A stretch of 47,429 nucleotides of DNA, taken from the NCBI GenBank assembly GCA_009691845.1, contig SIAJ01000040.1:1-47429 (forward strand), given 5' to 3'. The notes beneath the pieces are model-generated. The model saw nothing but the letters and a program-made list of their open reading frames with translations. It was not told the DNA's origin and ran no database searches. Positions within the stretch are counted from its first letter, which is position 1. Every line of letters begins with the position of its first letter. Below, piece by piece: positions 33,340 to 41,626 of this stretch. The position numbers and the translations under genes were made by a program. Origin of the DNA: Gemmataceae bacterium (lineage in GTDB: Bacteria > Planctomycetota > Planctomycetia > Gemmatales > Gemmataceae).

Positions 33340-34206
33340 CTACTGCGAACCCCGCAGGCCTTCTACCCAAGAAATACCGTACCACATGGCCGCGTCCGGT
33401 CGTTGGCCCCACTCGCGAAAGCTAGCGATGCAGCGGTCGAATGAGATTTCTTCGAAGTCCCCGAGCTTCAAAATCGGCTCGCGAACGCCGAGCAGGATGC
33501 CCACGATGTTCTCGACACATGTATGGAAGAGTTCCGGCTGGCCGGCACAGGCCCCGAAGAAGAGCCAAGTATTTCGTTGCGGCAACGCTCCAGCTTGGTG
33601 GAGGAGCGACACGAGGCGATGGCCGACGATCGGATCGTTACCCACACGATCGTAGGTGCGGATATAGTTGTTCCAAATACGATCGAACCCCGGAGAGACC
33701 GGCCAAACTCGAAAGATATCGTGGGCGTCGTCCTCGAGAATAATCCGGCCGCCTGGCCGAACCGCTTGAACCATCTGATTGACAACGCCCAGGGGATCAC
33801 GCACATGTTCCAGAACGAAGCGTGTGTGAGCCACGTCGAAGGTGCCCCACTCTTCCGGCTTCAACGGCAAAGCGTTCGCGTCTCCCTGGCGAAAGTCCAC
33901 CAGGGCGGTCTCGCCAGCCTTCGCAGCGAAGCGTCGAGCTTCGCGGAGTTGGTCGTCGCTTCGTTCGATACCGACAACCTTCGTTCCGGAGCCGACCTGT
34001 CGGGCCATCCCGCGTGTGAGTTGTCCCAGGCCACTGCCGACATCGAGAACGCTCTCGCCTACTCGAAGCGCCATCTCCTTCAGTGCAAGTCCGTTCATCA
34101 TCTCGTTCATCTTGGCGAGACGATCTTGCTCTGCCGGCGAACTACCGTGTAGGTAGTGCGAATCATCGGGCGTGGGCGTGGGCGTGGGCGTGGGCGAGGG
34201 GTTCAT
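33340..34206 (-). CDS. Class I SAM-dependent methyltransferase
   Basis: The 288-residue enzyme has the Rossmann-type SAM motif VLDVGSGLGQLTRGMA, an acidic strand end VVGIERSDDQ, DFRQGDANALPL and the motif FDVAHTRFVLEHVRDP followed by VRPGGRIILEDD. The acceptor is unknown; the family includes small-molecule and quinone methylases. The extreme N-terminus is a run of Thr-Pro pairs (residues 5-12), encoded by a perfect six-base tandem repeat right after the start codon. The ATG overlaps the trpF stop in an ATGA arrangement, so translation is probably coupled. It is the last gene of the ROK-trpF-methyltransferase operon. Confidence 0.85.
   Translation of the reverse strand: MNPSPTPTPTPTPDDSHYLHGSSPAEQDRLAKMNEMMNGLALKEMALRVGESVLDVGSGLGQLTRGMARQVGSGTKVVGIERSDDQLREARRFAAKAGETALVDFRQGDANALPLKPEEWGTFDVAHTRFVLEHVRDPLGVVNQMVQAVRPGGRIILEDDAHDIFRVWPVSPGFDRIWNNYIRTYDRVGNDPIVGHRLVSLLHQAGALPQRNTWLFFGACAGQPELFHTCVENIVGILLGVREPILKLGDFEEISFDRCIASFREWGQRPDAAMWYGISWVEGLRGSQ
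34168..34191. repeat. Hexamer microsatellite in a coding start
   Basis: Four perfect copies of GGGCGT followed by one GGGCGA (34192-34197) encode Thr-Pro pairs at the start of the SAM methyltransferase on the minus strand. A six-base unit changes length by two residues without shifting the frame. Confidence 0.9.
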
Positions 34207-34856
34207 AGTCGTGTGGCTGCCTCCCGTGCTCGTTCGACAAACTCCAGCACCTTCGCCGGGTCCTTTCGGCCTGGCGAAGATTCGACACCGCTCGCCACAT
34301 CAATCCCGTTCGGTCGGACAACGCGAATGGCTTCCGCCACATTCTCCGGCGTCAATCCGCCGGCCAAGATCATCGGCACACCTGGCTGAAAATCGGCCAG
34401 CAGTTCCCAGGGAGCAGTTTGGCCCGTGCCACCTTCCAACCCTTCCACGAACGCATCAATCAGGATCGCACCTGGGAGTTGGCTCGCCGCCCGGCAACGT
34501 GTCAGGTAGCCCTCGATCTTCGCGAGGCTCTCACGATCGCGCACCCGAAACGCCGCGATGTGGCTGAACGGATAGGCATCTTCGATCGGATGGTTTTTCC
34601 CGTGATGCTGAATGCCCCGCAAGCCAAGCTGATATGCGATGGCAGCCATCTGCCGCATGGGCGTATCGACAAACACGCCGATGCTGGACATCAACGGCGG
34701 GATCGCGCGTACGATCGGCATGCACTTGCGTGGATCGATATACCGCGATGAGGCGGGAAAGAAGTTCAGACCAATCGCATCGGCCCCGCCAGCGGCGCAT
34801 GCGGCCACGTCTTCTGGAGTCGTGACGCCACAAATCTTAATTCGTAGGGGGTGCAT
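34203..34856 (-). CDS. trpF: Phosphoribosylanthranilate isomerase
   Basis: The 217-residue TIM barrel converts N-(5-phosphoribosyl)anthranilate to its 1-deoxyribulose isomer in tryptophan synthesis. Motifs are KICGVTTPEDV with catalytic Cys9, GADAIGLNFFPASSRYI, GVFVD and the C-terminal phosphate-binding ILAGGLTPENV and GIDVASGVESSPGRKD; the catalytic Asp is in ILIDAFVEG. Length fits the family. The start at ATG 34856 was chosen because KICG normally lies within a few residues of the N-terminus; it falls 20 bases inside the ROK kinase gene. The stop overlaps the next start (ATGA). No other trp gene is near, so trpF is separated from the rest of the pathway. Confidence 0.93.
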   Translation of the reverse strand: MHPLRIKICGVTTPEDVAACAAGGADAIGLNFFPASSRYIDPRKCMPIVRAIPPLMSSIGVFVDTPMRQMAAIAYQLGLRGIQHHGKNHPIEDAYPFSHIAAFRVRDRESLAKIEGYLTRCRAASQLPGAILIDAFVEGLEGGTGQTAPWELLADFQPGVPMILAGGLTPENVAEAIRVVRPNGIDVASGVESSPGRKDPAKVLEFVERAREAATRL

Positions 34857-35751
34857 GGTGATGTTGTATTTTCTGATGAGCCAAGGCCAACGCGCCATGC
34901 ACCACGACCGCTTCGCCCAATGATGCCGGAACGATGTCCGTCAATCCCGCGAACGGTGCAAAAACACGCTCGCCAATCTTCCGGCGAAGCGGCGTGAAGA
35001 ACAATTCCTCGCCAAGGAGTGAGACTCCGCCACCGATCACAACCCGCTGCGGGCAGACGAGCACGATGACGGCACAAATCGCGTCGGCCAGTGCTTCCAG
35101 CGCGTTATCCAGAACCTCCCTGGCCCGAGAGTCGCCCCGCGAGGCAGCAACGCCGACTTCCTCGGCGGTCATCCTGGCCGCTCGCCCGATACCCCAACCG
35201 GATGCGATATTCTCCAGCGTGTCCAATCGCCCGTTGCTCGTGCGAGGATCGCGAACCCTGAGATGCCCGATCTCGGCCGCGCCTTTGCCCGTGCCACGTT
35301 GAATCTCGCCTTTCACGATCAAGCCGCCACCAATGCCAGAGCCGATCGTCATGTAGAAGACCGGGGACATGCCGCGGCCGGCCCCGAACATTGCTTCCGC
35401 CAGGCCGGCCACGTCCGCATCGTTTCCAAGTACGGCAGGCAAATTGAGTAATTCCCCAATCCAATCGGCCAGCGAAAATCCGTCCCATCCAGCAATCTGA
35501 TGGGATTTGATCACCGAGCGTGTGACATCGTCGACCGGACCGCCAAAACCGATGCCGATGCCATTGAGCGAACTCGCGCCGAGCCGAGCGGAAGCAAGCA
35601 GTTCCGGCACGGCCGCGAGTATCTGCCGACGAATTCCCTCGCCGCCTGCTGCGACGTCCACCGTGCCACGCCAGAGACCCGTCAGCGTACCGTCGCCTGG
35701 CCCCAGACCGAGTTGAAGTTTCGTGCCGCCGATTTCGATGCCGAGGTACAT
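34837..35751 (-). CDS. ROK-family sugar kinase lacking the zinc cysteines
   Basis: The 304-residue protein has the ATP-binding start LGIEIGGTKLQLGL, the substrate-binding segment GIGIGFGGPVDD, the catalytic-base region LGNDADVAGLAEAMFGAG and GSGIGGGLIVKGE, all typical of ROK kinases (glucokinase, N-acetylmannosamine kinase and others). The usual zinc motif, His then three Cys in CxCGxxGCxE, is not present: after GHLRV the sequence reads DPRTSNGRLDTLENIASG. The His remains but the cysteines are gone, as in a minority of ROK members. Phosphorylation of a hexose is inferred. ATG 35751 was taken over the TTG at 35760. Its 3' end overlaps trpF. Confidence 0.85.
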   Translation of the reverse strand: MYLGIEIGGTKLQLGLGPGDGTLTGLWRGTVDVAAGGEGIRRQILAAVPELLASARLGASSLNGIGIGFGGPVDDVTRSVIKSHQIAGWDGFSLADWIGELLNLPAVLGNDADVAGLAEAMFGAGRGMSPVFYMTIGSGIGGGLIVKGEIQRGTGKGAAEIGHLRVRDPRTSNGRLDTLENIASGWGIGRAARMTAEEVGVAASRGDSRAREVLDNALEALADAICAVIVLVCPQRVVIGGGVSLLGEELFFTPLRRKIGERVFAPFAGLTDIVPASLGEAVVVHGALALAHQKIQHHHAPPTN

Positions 35752-35856
35752 ATGTTCCAAGTTTCGAGTTTCGAGTTTCGAGTTAATACAAAACTAGTGA
35801 TTTCGCTTGCCCGAACGCCAACTTGAAACTTGAAAATTGAAACACGAGAGAGCACC

Positions 35857-36681
35857 ATGAAACTCGGACTGATCAATTCGGCATGGGCTCAAGCGGGCCG
35901 CGACACGTCCTACGGCATCCAGATGACCAAGGAGATCGGGTTCGACTCCATCGACATTTTTGCCGATCCGCTCGACATCGATGCCCGGGAACGCCGAAAA
36001 ATTCGGGTTGAATGCGAGAAAGCCAGCCTCCCTATCGTGAGCGTCGCCTGCGTTGCAGTCGGGCTACTCGACTTCAACCCGTCGGTTCAAGCGTTTCACA
36101 TCAATCGTTGCGAGGCCTACCTCGACTTCTGCCACGAACTCGATGCGAAGAATCTCTTGCTCGTGCTTGGCGAATATATCTGGGAAAAGCAGGTGATTCC
36201 GCCTGCCGAGCAATGGCAGGTCGCGGTGCGCAATTGTCGGCAACTCGGCGACTATGCAGCCAAGCTTGGGCAACAAATCGCACTCGAACTTGAGCCGTTC
36301 AAGTTGTCGCTCCTGAATAACGTGGACAACATGGTCCGTTTCATCGACGACGTGAACCACCCGGCCGTGCAAGCGAACATCGACGTCTCGCATCTGCAAC
36401 TGGCGAACGTTGCCCCGGAAGAACTCCGACGACTCAAGGGAAAAGCGATCCACGTCCACATCAGTGATTGCGATGGCAAAGTCCACGGCGACCTGCCTCC
36501 GGGCCGAGGCGTCGTCAACTTCGCGCCGTATTTGCGAGAGATCAAGGACCTTGGCATCGACGGGGCGATCAGCATCGAGTTGGAGTACTCGCCGGAACCC
36601 GCGAAAATCGCGGAGTGGGTTCGCGAGGCGTATACGGCCACCGCTCGTCTCATGGAAGAAGCAGGCCTGCGCAAACGTTGA
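35857..36681 (+). CDS. Sugar phosphate isomerase/epimerase family protein
   Basis: The 274-residue TIM-barrel protein belongs to the AP endonuclease 2/xylose isomerase-like group. Recognisable segments are FDSIDIFADPLDID, QQIALELEPFKLSLLNN (conserved Glu), VQANIDVSHLQLANV (Asp-His pair), IHVHISDCDGKVHGDLPPGRG and ISIELEYSP. These carry the four metal ligands expected. It would act on a sugar or inositol derivative in the cytosol. The start at ATG 35857 (MKLGLINSAWAQ) is preferred over the earlier in-frame ATG at 35830. It is divergent from the ROK gene (106-base gap) and followed by a DUF6807 gene 71 bases downstream on the same strand, so both probably serve carbohydrate degradation. Confidence 0.86.
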   Translation: MKLGLINSAWAQAGRDTSYGIQMTKEIGFDSIDIFADPLDIDARERRKIRVECEKASLPIVSVACVAVGLLDFNPSVQAFHINRCEAYLDFCHELDAKNLLLVLGEYIWEKQVIPPAEQWQVAVRNCRQLGDYAAKLGQQIALELEPFKLSLLNNVDNMVRFIDDVNHPAVQANIDVSHLQLANVAPEELRRLKGKAIHVHISDCDGKVHGDLPPGRGVVNFAPYLREIKDLGIDGAISIELEYSPEPAKIAEWVREAYTATARLMEEAGLRKR

Positions 36682-36752
36682 ACGATGATGCAATCCGTGG
36701 GGTCATGCCTCCCTCTCGCGGAGCGAAAGGGCTACTTTGAGGAGAAAGCCGA

Positions 36753-37700
36753 ATGCCATTCACGTTTCCTCGCTGCGAAATCGTACCAGTGCCCGATTTC
36801 CAGGCTGCCTTCCGAATCGATGGGTCGGAACGCCTGCGCTGGCATTTCGGGCCGGATTATCCGCGACCGTTTCTTTTCCCGTTGATCGGTCCCTCGGGAA
36901 CAACTCTCACACGTATGGGGCATCCCGGCGATCCGGGGCACGATCACCATCGTTCCATCTGGTTCGCCCACGAGAAAGTTCTCGGCATCAACTTCTGGAG
37001 CGATCTGACAACCGCACGCATTCGCCAGAAGAAATGGCTCTGCTACAAAGATGGCACTGACGAAGCAGTCATGGCCGCAAGCCTGGGTTGGTACGATGGA
37101 CACGATCCGAAGGAACTGCTCGATCAGGAACTTGTCGTGGCCGTGCGACCCGGTGCCGAGGGAGAAACGCTGGTCGAAATCCAATCGACATTCCGACCGA
37201 TGGCCGAGTCACTCGAATTCGGCAAGACGAACTTCGGCTTCCTGGCGGTGCGGGTGGCAAAACACATCGCGGCCCATTTCGGCGGCGGCACCCTGACCAA
37301 CAGCGAGGGGGCAACGGGCGAGCCAGCCATCTTCGGCAAGCCGGCGAAGTGGGTCGATTATTCCGGGCCGACACCGAAAGGCGGAACCGAGGGCATCACA
37401 TTCTTCGATCATCCATCGAACCCGACGCACCCGACCAAATGGCACGTCCGCGAAGATGGTTGGATGGGGGCATCCGCCTGTTTCGACGAGCCACGCACAA
37501 CGACCAAGAAATCGCCGCTCGTGCTTCGCTACCTCTTGCACGCCCATGCCGGGTCGGCTTCGGCGGATCGCGCTGGAATCACTCTCAAAGAGTTTGCGGC
37601 ACGTCCCCGTTTCGAGGTCGTAAAGGCGACTGCCAAGCATCTGACCTGGGATGTGCGGAGAGTGGAATCCACGAAGGACACGAAGGACACGAAGATGTAG
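36753..37700 (+). CDS. DUF6807 (PmoA-like) family protein
   Basis: The 315-residue protein matches the DUF6807 family, often annotated PmoA-like in planctomycetes though it has no link to methane oxidation. Signature segments are FLFPLIGPSGTTLTRMGHPG followed by DHHRSIWFAHEKVLGINFW, an EGITFFDHPSNPTHPT block, and a C-terminal HARDY-like region with LVLRYLLHAH. It has no signal peptide. AGGAG precedes the ATG by 9 bases. The last 10 residues (ESTKDTKDTKM) are encoded by a CACGAAGGA repeat (37671-37695) of the type found in intergenic DNA here, so the natural C-terminus was probably replaced when a repeat invaded the gene end. Function is likely in sugar catabolism together with its neighbours, by analogy. 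Confidence 0.78.
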   Translation: MPFTFPRCEIVPVPDFQAAFRIDGSERLRWHFGPDYPRPFLFPLIGPSGTTLTRMGHPGDPGHDHHRSIWFAHEKVLGINFWSDLTTARIRQKKWLCYKDGTDEAVMAASLGWYDGHDPKELLDQELVVAVRPGAEGETLVEIQSTFRPMAESLEFGKTNFGFLAVRVAKHIAAHFGGGTLTNSEGATGEPAIFGKPAKWVDYSGPTPKGGTEGITFFDHPSNPTHPTKWHVREDGWMGASACFDEPRTTTKKSPLVLRYLLHAHAGSASADRAGITLKEFAARPRFEVVKATAKHLTWDVRRVESTKDTKDTKM

Positions 37701-37755
37701 AATCCTGAGTAGCCCTCCCGCCTCCCTCTCGCGGAGCGCTTGTGCAAAAAACGAA

Positions 37756-37856
37756 ATGTGGCGGTGGGCCTCCAGGCCTGCCGTTTCAAGGTCCCTTAGA
37801 GTCGCTGAATTCCCAGTGGTTTTTTTGATGCACAGGCCTGGAGGCCTATGCCACAT
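37756..37856. repeat. Inverted repeat ATGTGGC...GGCCTCCAGGCCTG
   Basis: Left arm 37756-37780 and right arm 37833-37856 (CAGGCCTGGAGGCC then TATGCCACAT) are imperfect reverse complements around a 52-base loop. The right arm lies 48 bases before the kinase start, and the earlier in-frame ATG of that gene falls inside it, which is why that start was rejected. Confidence 0.8.
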
Positions 37857-37904
37857 GGATTCTCGCACAGTCTGGGTGCGAGCGGGCTACCTTTAAAGAT
37901 CCGC

Positions 37905-39605
37905 ATGGCCAACACGCCGGCAGCCACCGTTCCAACTCGCGAGTCGCCGGAGGACGCGCCGGAACTGCCCGAGGATTTCTCGGGACGCGTCCTGGGCGAC
38001 TTCGAGTTGATTCGTCGCATCGGTATCGGTGGGATGGGTCAAGTCTACCTGGCCCGGCAACGCAGCTTGAAGCGGCAAGTGGCCATCAAGATTCTCAAGG
38101 GCGAACTTGCGGCCAACACGACTGCCTTGCGAAGGTTTCAAGCCGAAGCCGAAGCCGTCGCGAACATCACCCACGCTCACATCGTGCAGGTCTACGCCAT
38201 CGGCGAAGACCAAAAACTGCACTACATGGCTCTCGAATATGTCGATGGCCGCAATCTCCGCGATCATCTGGAAAAGAAGGGCATACCCGAGCTTCGCCTC
38301 GCCCTGGACATCATGCGGCAAGTCGCATCCGCTCTCGAACGGGCCGGTGAGCTTGGCTTCGTTCATCGCGACATCAAGCCGGAAAACATTCTGTTCTCGC
38401 GTAAGGGGGAGGTCAAAGTCACGGACTTCGGTCTCTCACGCTGCTTTGGCAACGATACCCCTCTGAATCTCACTCAGAGCGGCGTGGCCATGGGCACGCC
38501 GCTGTACATGTCGCCGGAACAGGTGCGGGGCCAGGTCGCCGATCCGCGATCGGACATCTACTCGTTTGGCGTGACCTGTTACCACATGCTGGCCGGGGAG
38601 CCGCCGTTTCGCGGCACTTCGGCCTTCGACATCGCCATTCAGCACGTGCAGGCGGAGCCACCGCCACTTGTTTCCGTTCGGCCCGATCTGCCGCCCGAGT
38701 TGTGTGCGATCGTTCATCGCATGATGGCCAAGCGGCCCGAACAACGCTATCAATCGGCACGCGAGATTATCAACGACCTCGCTCGGGTTCGAGAAGATAC
38801 AGGCTTGCCGGCACCTCCCCTGCCCGGCGGCGTAAGCGTATTTATTCCAGCCACGGGTCTTTCCTCGACGAACGTGCCGGCCACGAATGCGAGTGGCTTC
38901 ACGATTCAGCCGCTCAGCCCTCCCGCGAGTGGGGCCTGGCGATTTGTCGTGGTCGCTCTGCTCGCAGTCGCTGCAGCCGTCGGCGGTGCGGCCTGGCATT
39001 GGTCTCAGAATTCGCGAGTCGTCGTCACGACTCCGAATCCGGACAACGCACTGGCCGACATCGATCCCGCTCCATCCGTGCTGCGTGAGAACGAACTCAA
39101 ACGTCAATTGAACGACAAGGCCGTTCGGATCGAGGTCGCTTTGGACGATCTTCTGGAACTTTCGGAGATCTACATCGGCGAACATAAATTCGACGATGCT
39201 CTCAAGCTCTTTGATCTCGAGGCCTTGAGAAAGCTCGGCGCCTTGGAGCTTAGCACGAAAGAAATTCGGGATCGCGAACAGATCCCGATCCTGAGCGGTC
39301 TCGGCAAGGCAGTCGTACTGGCCTATCAGGATCGGGCCGACGATTCGAATGCGGAGTTCTTGAGAATCGTGAAGACTCATCCGCCGCTGCTCAAGGTGGA
39401 CCCAATGCCTCGGCCCAAGGACGTAAAGTCGCTAGCACGCGGGCAACTCGAGGTGTTTTTCAATCGTCCTGTGGCCGGCGTGAACTGGAAGCGTGCGGTT
39501 GGAGAGGCCATCGACCGCAACGCCAAGAACTTAAACGCCAAGGTTCCCGATGACCTGAAGCGATTGCTCATCCTGCCGGCAAAGCGGCCGGTACCCAAGG
39601 GATAA
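37905..39605 (+). CDS. Membrane Ser/Thr protein kinase (Hanks type)
   Basis: The 566-residue protein has a cytoplasmic kinase domain at about 32-300: glycine loop IGIGGMGQVYLA, Lys62 in VAIKIL, catalytic HRD with Asp156 in VHRDIKPEN, DFG at 174-176, and the SPE element at 203-205. All key residues are kept, so it should be active. A proline-rich linker leads to one transmembrane helix near 343-363 (RFVVVALLAVAAAVGG). The C-terminal 200 residues outside lack PASTA repeats; they look helical, and may be a sensor domain of unknown ligand. The ATG at 37905 was chosen over 37848, which lies in a palindromic repeat. The gene stands alone. Confidence 0.92.
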   Translation: MANTPAATVPTRESPEDAPELPEDFSGRVLGDFELIRRIGIGGMGQVYLARQRSLKRQVAIKILKGELAANTTALRRFQAEAEAVANITHAHIVQVYAIGEDQKLHYMALEYVDGRNLRDHLEKKGIPELRLALDIMRQVASALERAGELGFVHRDIKPENILFSRKGEVKVTDFGLSRCFGNDTPLNLTQSGVAMGTPLYMSPEQVRGQVADPRSDIYSFGVTCYHMLAGEPPFRGTSAFDIAIQHVQAEPPPLVSVRPDLPPELCAIVHRMMAKRPEQRYQSAREIINDLARVREDTGLPAPPLPGGVSVFIPATGLSSTNVPATNASGFTIQPLSPPASGAWRFVVVALLAVAAAVGGAAWHWSQNSRVVVTTPNPDNALADIDPAPSVLRENELKRQLNDKAVRIEVALDDLLELSEIYIGEHKFDDALKLFDLEALRKLGALELSTKEIRDREQIPILSGLGKAVVLAYQDRADDSNAEFLRIVKTHPPLLKVDPMPRPKDVKSLARGQLEVFFNRPVAGVNWKRAVGEAIDRNAKNLNAKVPDDLKRLLILPAKRPVPKG

Positions 39606-39626
39606 ATGTTCTCCTGGGAACGTCCA

Positions 39627-40442
39627 TCAGGAAATTGGCATTCCCGGGCCGACCGTCTCGCGTGAGCTGGGCCGTGGGGACTTCTTGCACTCTGGTTTGA
39701 TCGCGTCGCGGATCTGCTGGACGAGCACGTCAAGGTTCTCGTCCGAAAAGAGTTCCATGTGCCGGGCCGGTGTGCCTAACACCTGCACAGGCAGAGTGGT
39801 CCAGCGAGCCCTGCCGTTGAGGGGATCGTCGAGCCGGGTCGCTTCCCAATGTTCGGGGGCCTCCGAACGTACCAATACGATTTGGCCATCTTGCGGAATC
39901 GGTGAGCCAGGTAAGCCCACTTGCGTTCGCCCGGTCGAGAGAGGCGGTTGGCGATGTGAATACCCAGCCGGATCGTCGGCCAGGATAATCGCTTCGGGTA
40001 GCCCGGTGCAAACGTGTCCAGAGCGATAACCTTGGCCACTTCCAGGCCACGCTTTTGCATTTGCAGAGCCAACTCGAATGCCATCAGCCCTCCGACCGAA
40101 TAGCCGGAGACGATGTAGGGCCCCTTCGGTCGAACCTTGACGATCTCATCCAGATAGCGACTCGCAATCTCCTCGACGCGATCGAGCGGCGGTTCAGACC
40201 CATCCACACCAATGGCTTTCATGCCATACGCCGGATATTCGGGCCCCAAGCATCGCGAAAACTTGTGAAACGTGAAGACATGGCCGCCTGCGCCCGCGAT
40301 CAGAAATATTCGATGCGACTCCCTTTGCGTCCGGCCTTTTCAATTGGGCTATCAGTCCAGGGAGCCAACCAAATAAGGTATCCACCTCCACAATTTGGAT
40401 CAAGCCTGGCTCCTGGTTCGAGACGCCGAGAACGCATGCCAA
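39627..40442 (-). pseudogene. Frameshifted thioesterase domain remnant
   Basis: Three minus-strand frames together spell one alpha/beta-hydrolase thioesterase of the type at the end of polyketide or peptide synthetases. Upstream (40442 to about 40340): FGWLPGLIAQLKRPDAKG. Middle frame (to about 39900): FLIAGAGGHVFTFHKFSR, GPEYPAYGMKAIGVDG, the nucleophile motif GYSVGGLMAFELA, then ALDTFAPGYPKR. Last frame (39920-39627): DGQIVLVRSE, RLDDPLNGRARW and the C-terminal helix LDVLVQQIRDAI. Each frame alone is incomplete and the middle one lacks a start codon near its beginning. At least two frameshifts are needed to join them, so the gene looks dead unless the sequence has errors. No synthetase modules are left nearby. 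Confidence 0.72.
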
Positions 40443-40469
40443 TCTTCACCAACAGGCGATCCGGAAAGG

Positions 40470-40537
40470 GGAAGGCAAGGCTCCTGCCGAGCCGCCAGCC
40501 GCGGCGGAATCAGGCTCGGCAGGAGCCTCGCCCTTCC
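40470..40537. repeat. 24-bp palindrome, GGCTCGGCAGGAGCC type
   Basis: Left arm 40470-40493 (GAAGGCAAGGCTCCTGCCGA and onward) and right arm 40513-40537 (GGCTCGGCAGGAGCCTCGCC and onward) are near-perfect complements around a 19-base loop that itself contains GCCGCGGC. It belongs to the dispersed repeats of this chromosome and lies between the thioesterase remnant and the BatD-like gene. Confidence 0.85.
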
Positions 40538-40652
40538 GAAACCCAACTTCTGGACAGCCTCTCATCCCAGCTACCAATTTGGAAAAGCTGGACCACTCGT
40601 TCTTGGATTAGCGAGGATCGGAGAAGCTGAGTGTTCTCGTCTCAGAGTCCGC

Positions 40653-41567
40653 TCAGGAGGGAGTAGAAGCGACCACCGAGTTGGTCGTCTGTGAAACAAG
40701 GGCCTTGGCCCGTTCCGTCAGGCCCAGAATGAAGGCCGAGGTTCCCGAAAACCTGGCCACATCGCACTCTTCCAGCAATCCTTGCCAGTCCGCAATCCTT
40801 GATTGTTCCAACTTGCCCATCGCTCGCAAATCGTCCGCGAGTTCGGGAGTCGTGCGCATCTCGGCTGGAATCGCGAACTGAAATGCCAAGAATTGCCGGA
40901 GCACCAGGGCACAACGTTCCGGAGTGAGAGTCTCGGAATCCAGTTCCGTCATCGCCCAGGCGGCATCCCGGGGGAGAATCGGTTTTCGCTTGCGGCGTGC
41001 CAACGCGAGTAATGTGATCGCGACGATCAGCAATCCCGGTACAATCGCGAATCGCCAGGGCGAGGTTGTGCGTTCCGTTTCTGGCGGCAAAGGTACATGC
41101 TCGAGGTCTGTCGGCGGCCGTAATGAGTCCACGGAGGCAGCCACTTTCGGTTCGATTACGTGGATGGCCGCGGTGTTCTTATCGTCCCATTCGATCGTGA
41201 TCTCCGGCTGGGAACCAGCGGTGACTTGCAACGGGCCGAGCGGCACGGCTGTCTTTCCGAAGATCAACGGCGAAAGGCGATAGACCTGCGACCATTTTTC
41301 GCGGCCACTCGGCAACACTTCTCGAACGGGCAAGCCAGTCTCGCGGACCCGCCAATTGCCTTTCTCAACCACCGGCTTCGACGGCGTGACCGACAGCGGT
41401 CCAGGCCCTTCGACCGAAAGCGTGAGACGCACTTCGCCCGAGAGGCGGATTTCGCTGGTGTCTAAGTTCGCCCGTGCCTCGATTTGCTGGCGAACTTCGA
41501 TGACGGGAGGTGGAGCGGCAGCAATACCGCACATGGTCGCGAATACACACATGGTGTTCGCGACCAT
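40653..41567 (-). CDS. BatD-like membrane protein next to DUF58 gene
   Basis: The product (304 residues from the chosen start) has a signal peptide, a beta-rich outside domain (about 20-165, IEVRQQIEARANLDTSEI and VRLTLSVEGPGPLSV), one transmembrane helix near 172-192 and a cytosolic helical tail. This matches BatD/DUF4381-type proteins that accompany DUF58 proteins in MoxR-type systems. Catalytic residues are not expected. The frame opens at 41630 in an ATGA overlap with the DUF58 gene, but the extra 21 residues are encoded by a dispersed G/C-rich repeat. ATG 41567, with GGAG upstream and MVANTMCVFATMCGIAAA as signal, is more likely. The partner MoxR ATPase is missing here. Confidence 0.72.
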   Translation of the reverse strand: MVANTMCVFATMCGIAAAPPPVIEVRQQIEARANLDTSEIRLSGEVRLTLSVEGPGPLSVTPSKPVVEKGNWRVRETGLPVREVLPSGREKWSQVYRLSPLIFGKTAVPLGPLQVTAGSQPEITIEWDDKNTAAIHVIEPKVAASVDSLRPPTDLEHVPLPPETERTTSPWRFAIVPGLLIVAITLLALARRKRKPILPRDAAWAMTELDSETLTPERCALVLRQFLAFQFAIPAEMRTTPELADDLRAMGKLEQSRIADWQGLLEECDVARFSGTSAFILGLTERAKALVSQTTNSVVASTPS

Positions 41568-41626
41568 CCCTCTTGCTCCCCCCTCTCCGTTTCGGGGACG
41601 GGGGTTGGGGGGGAGGGGTTTATTGC

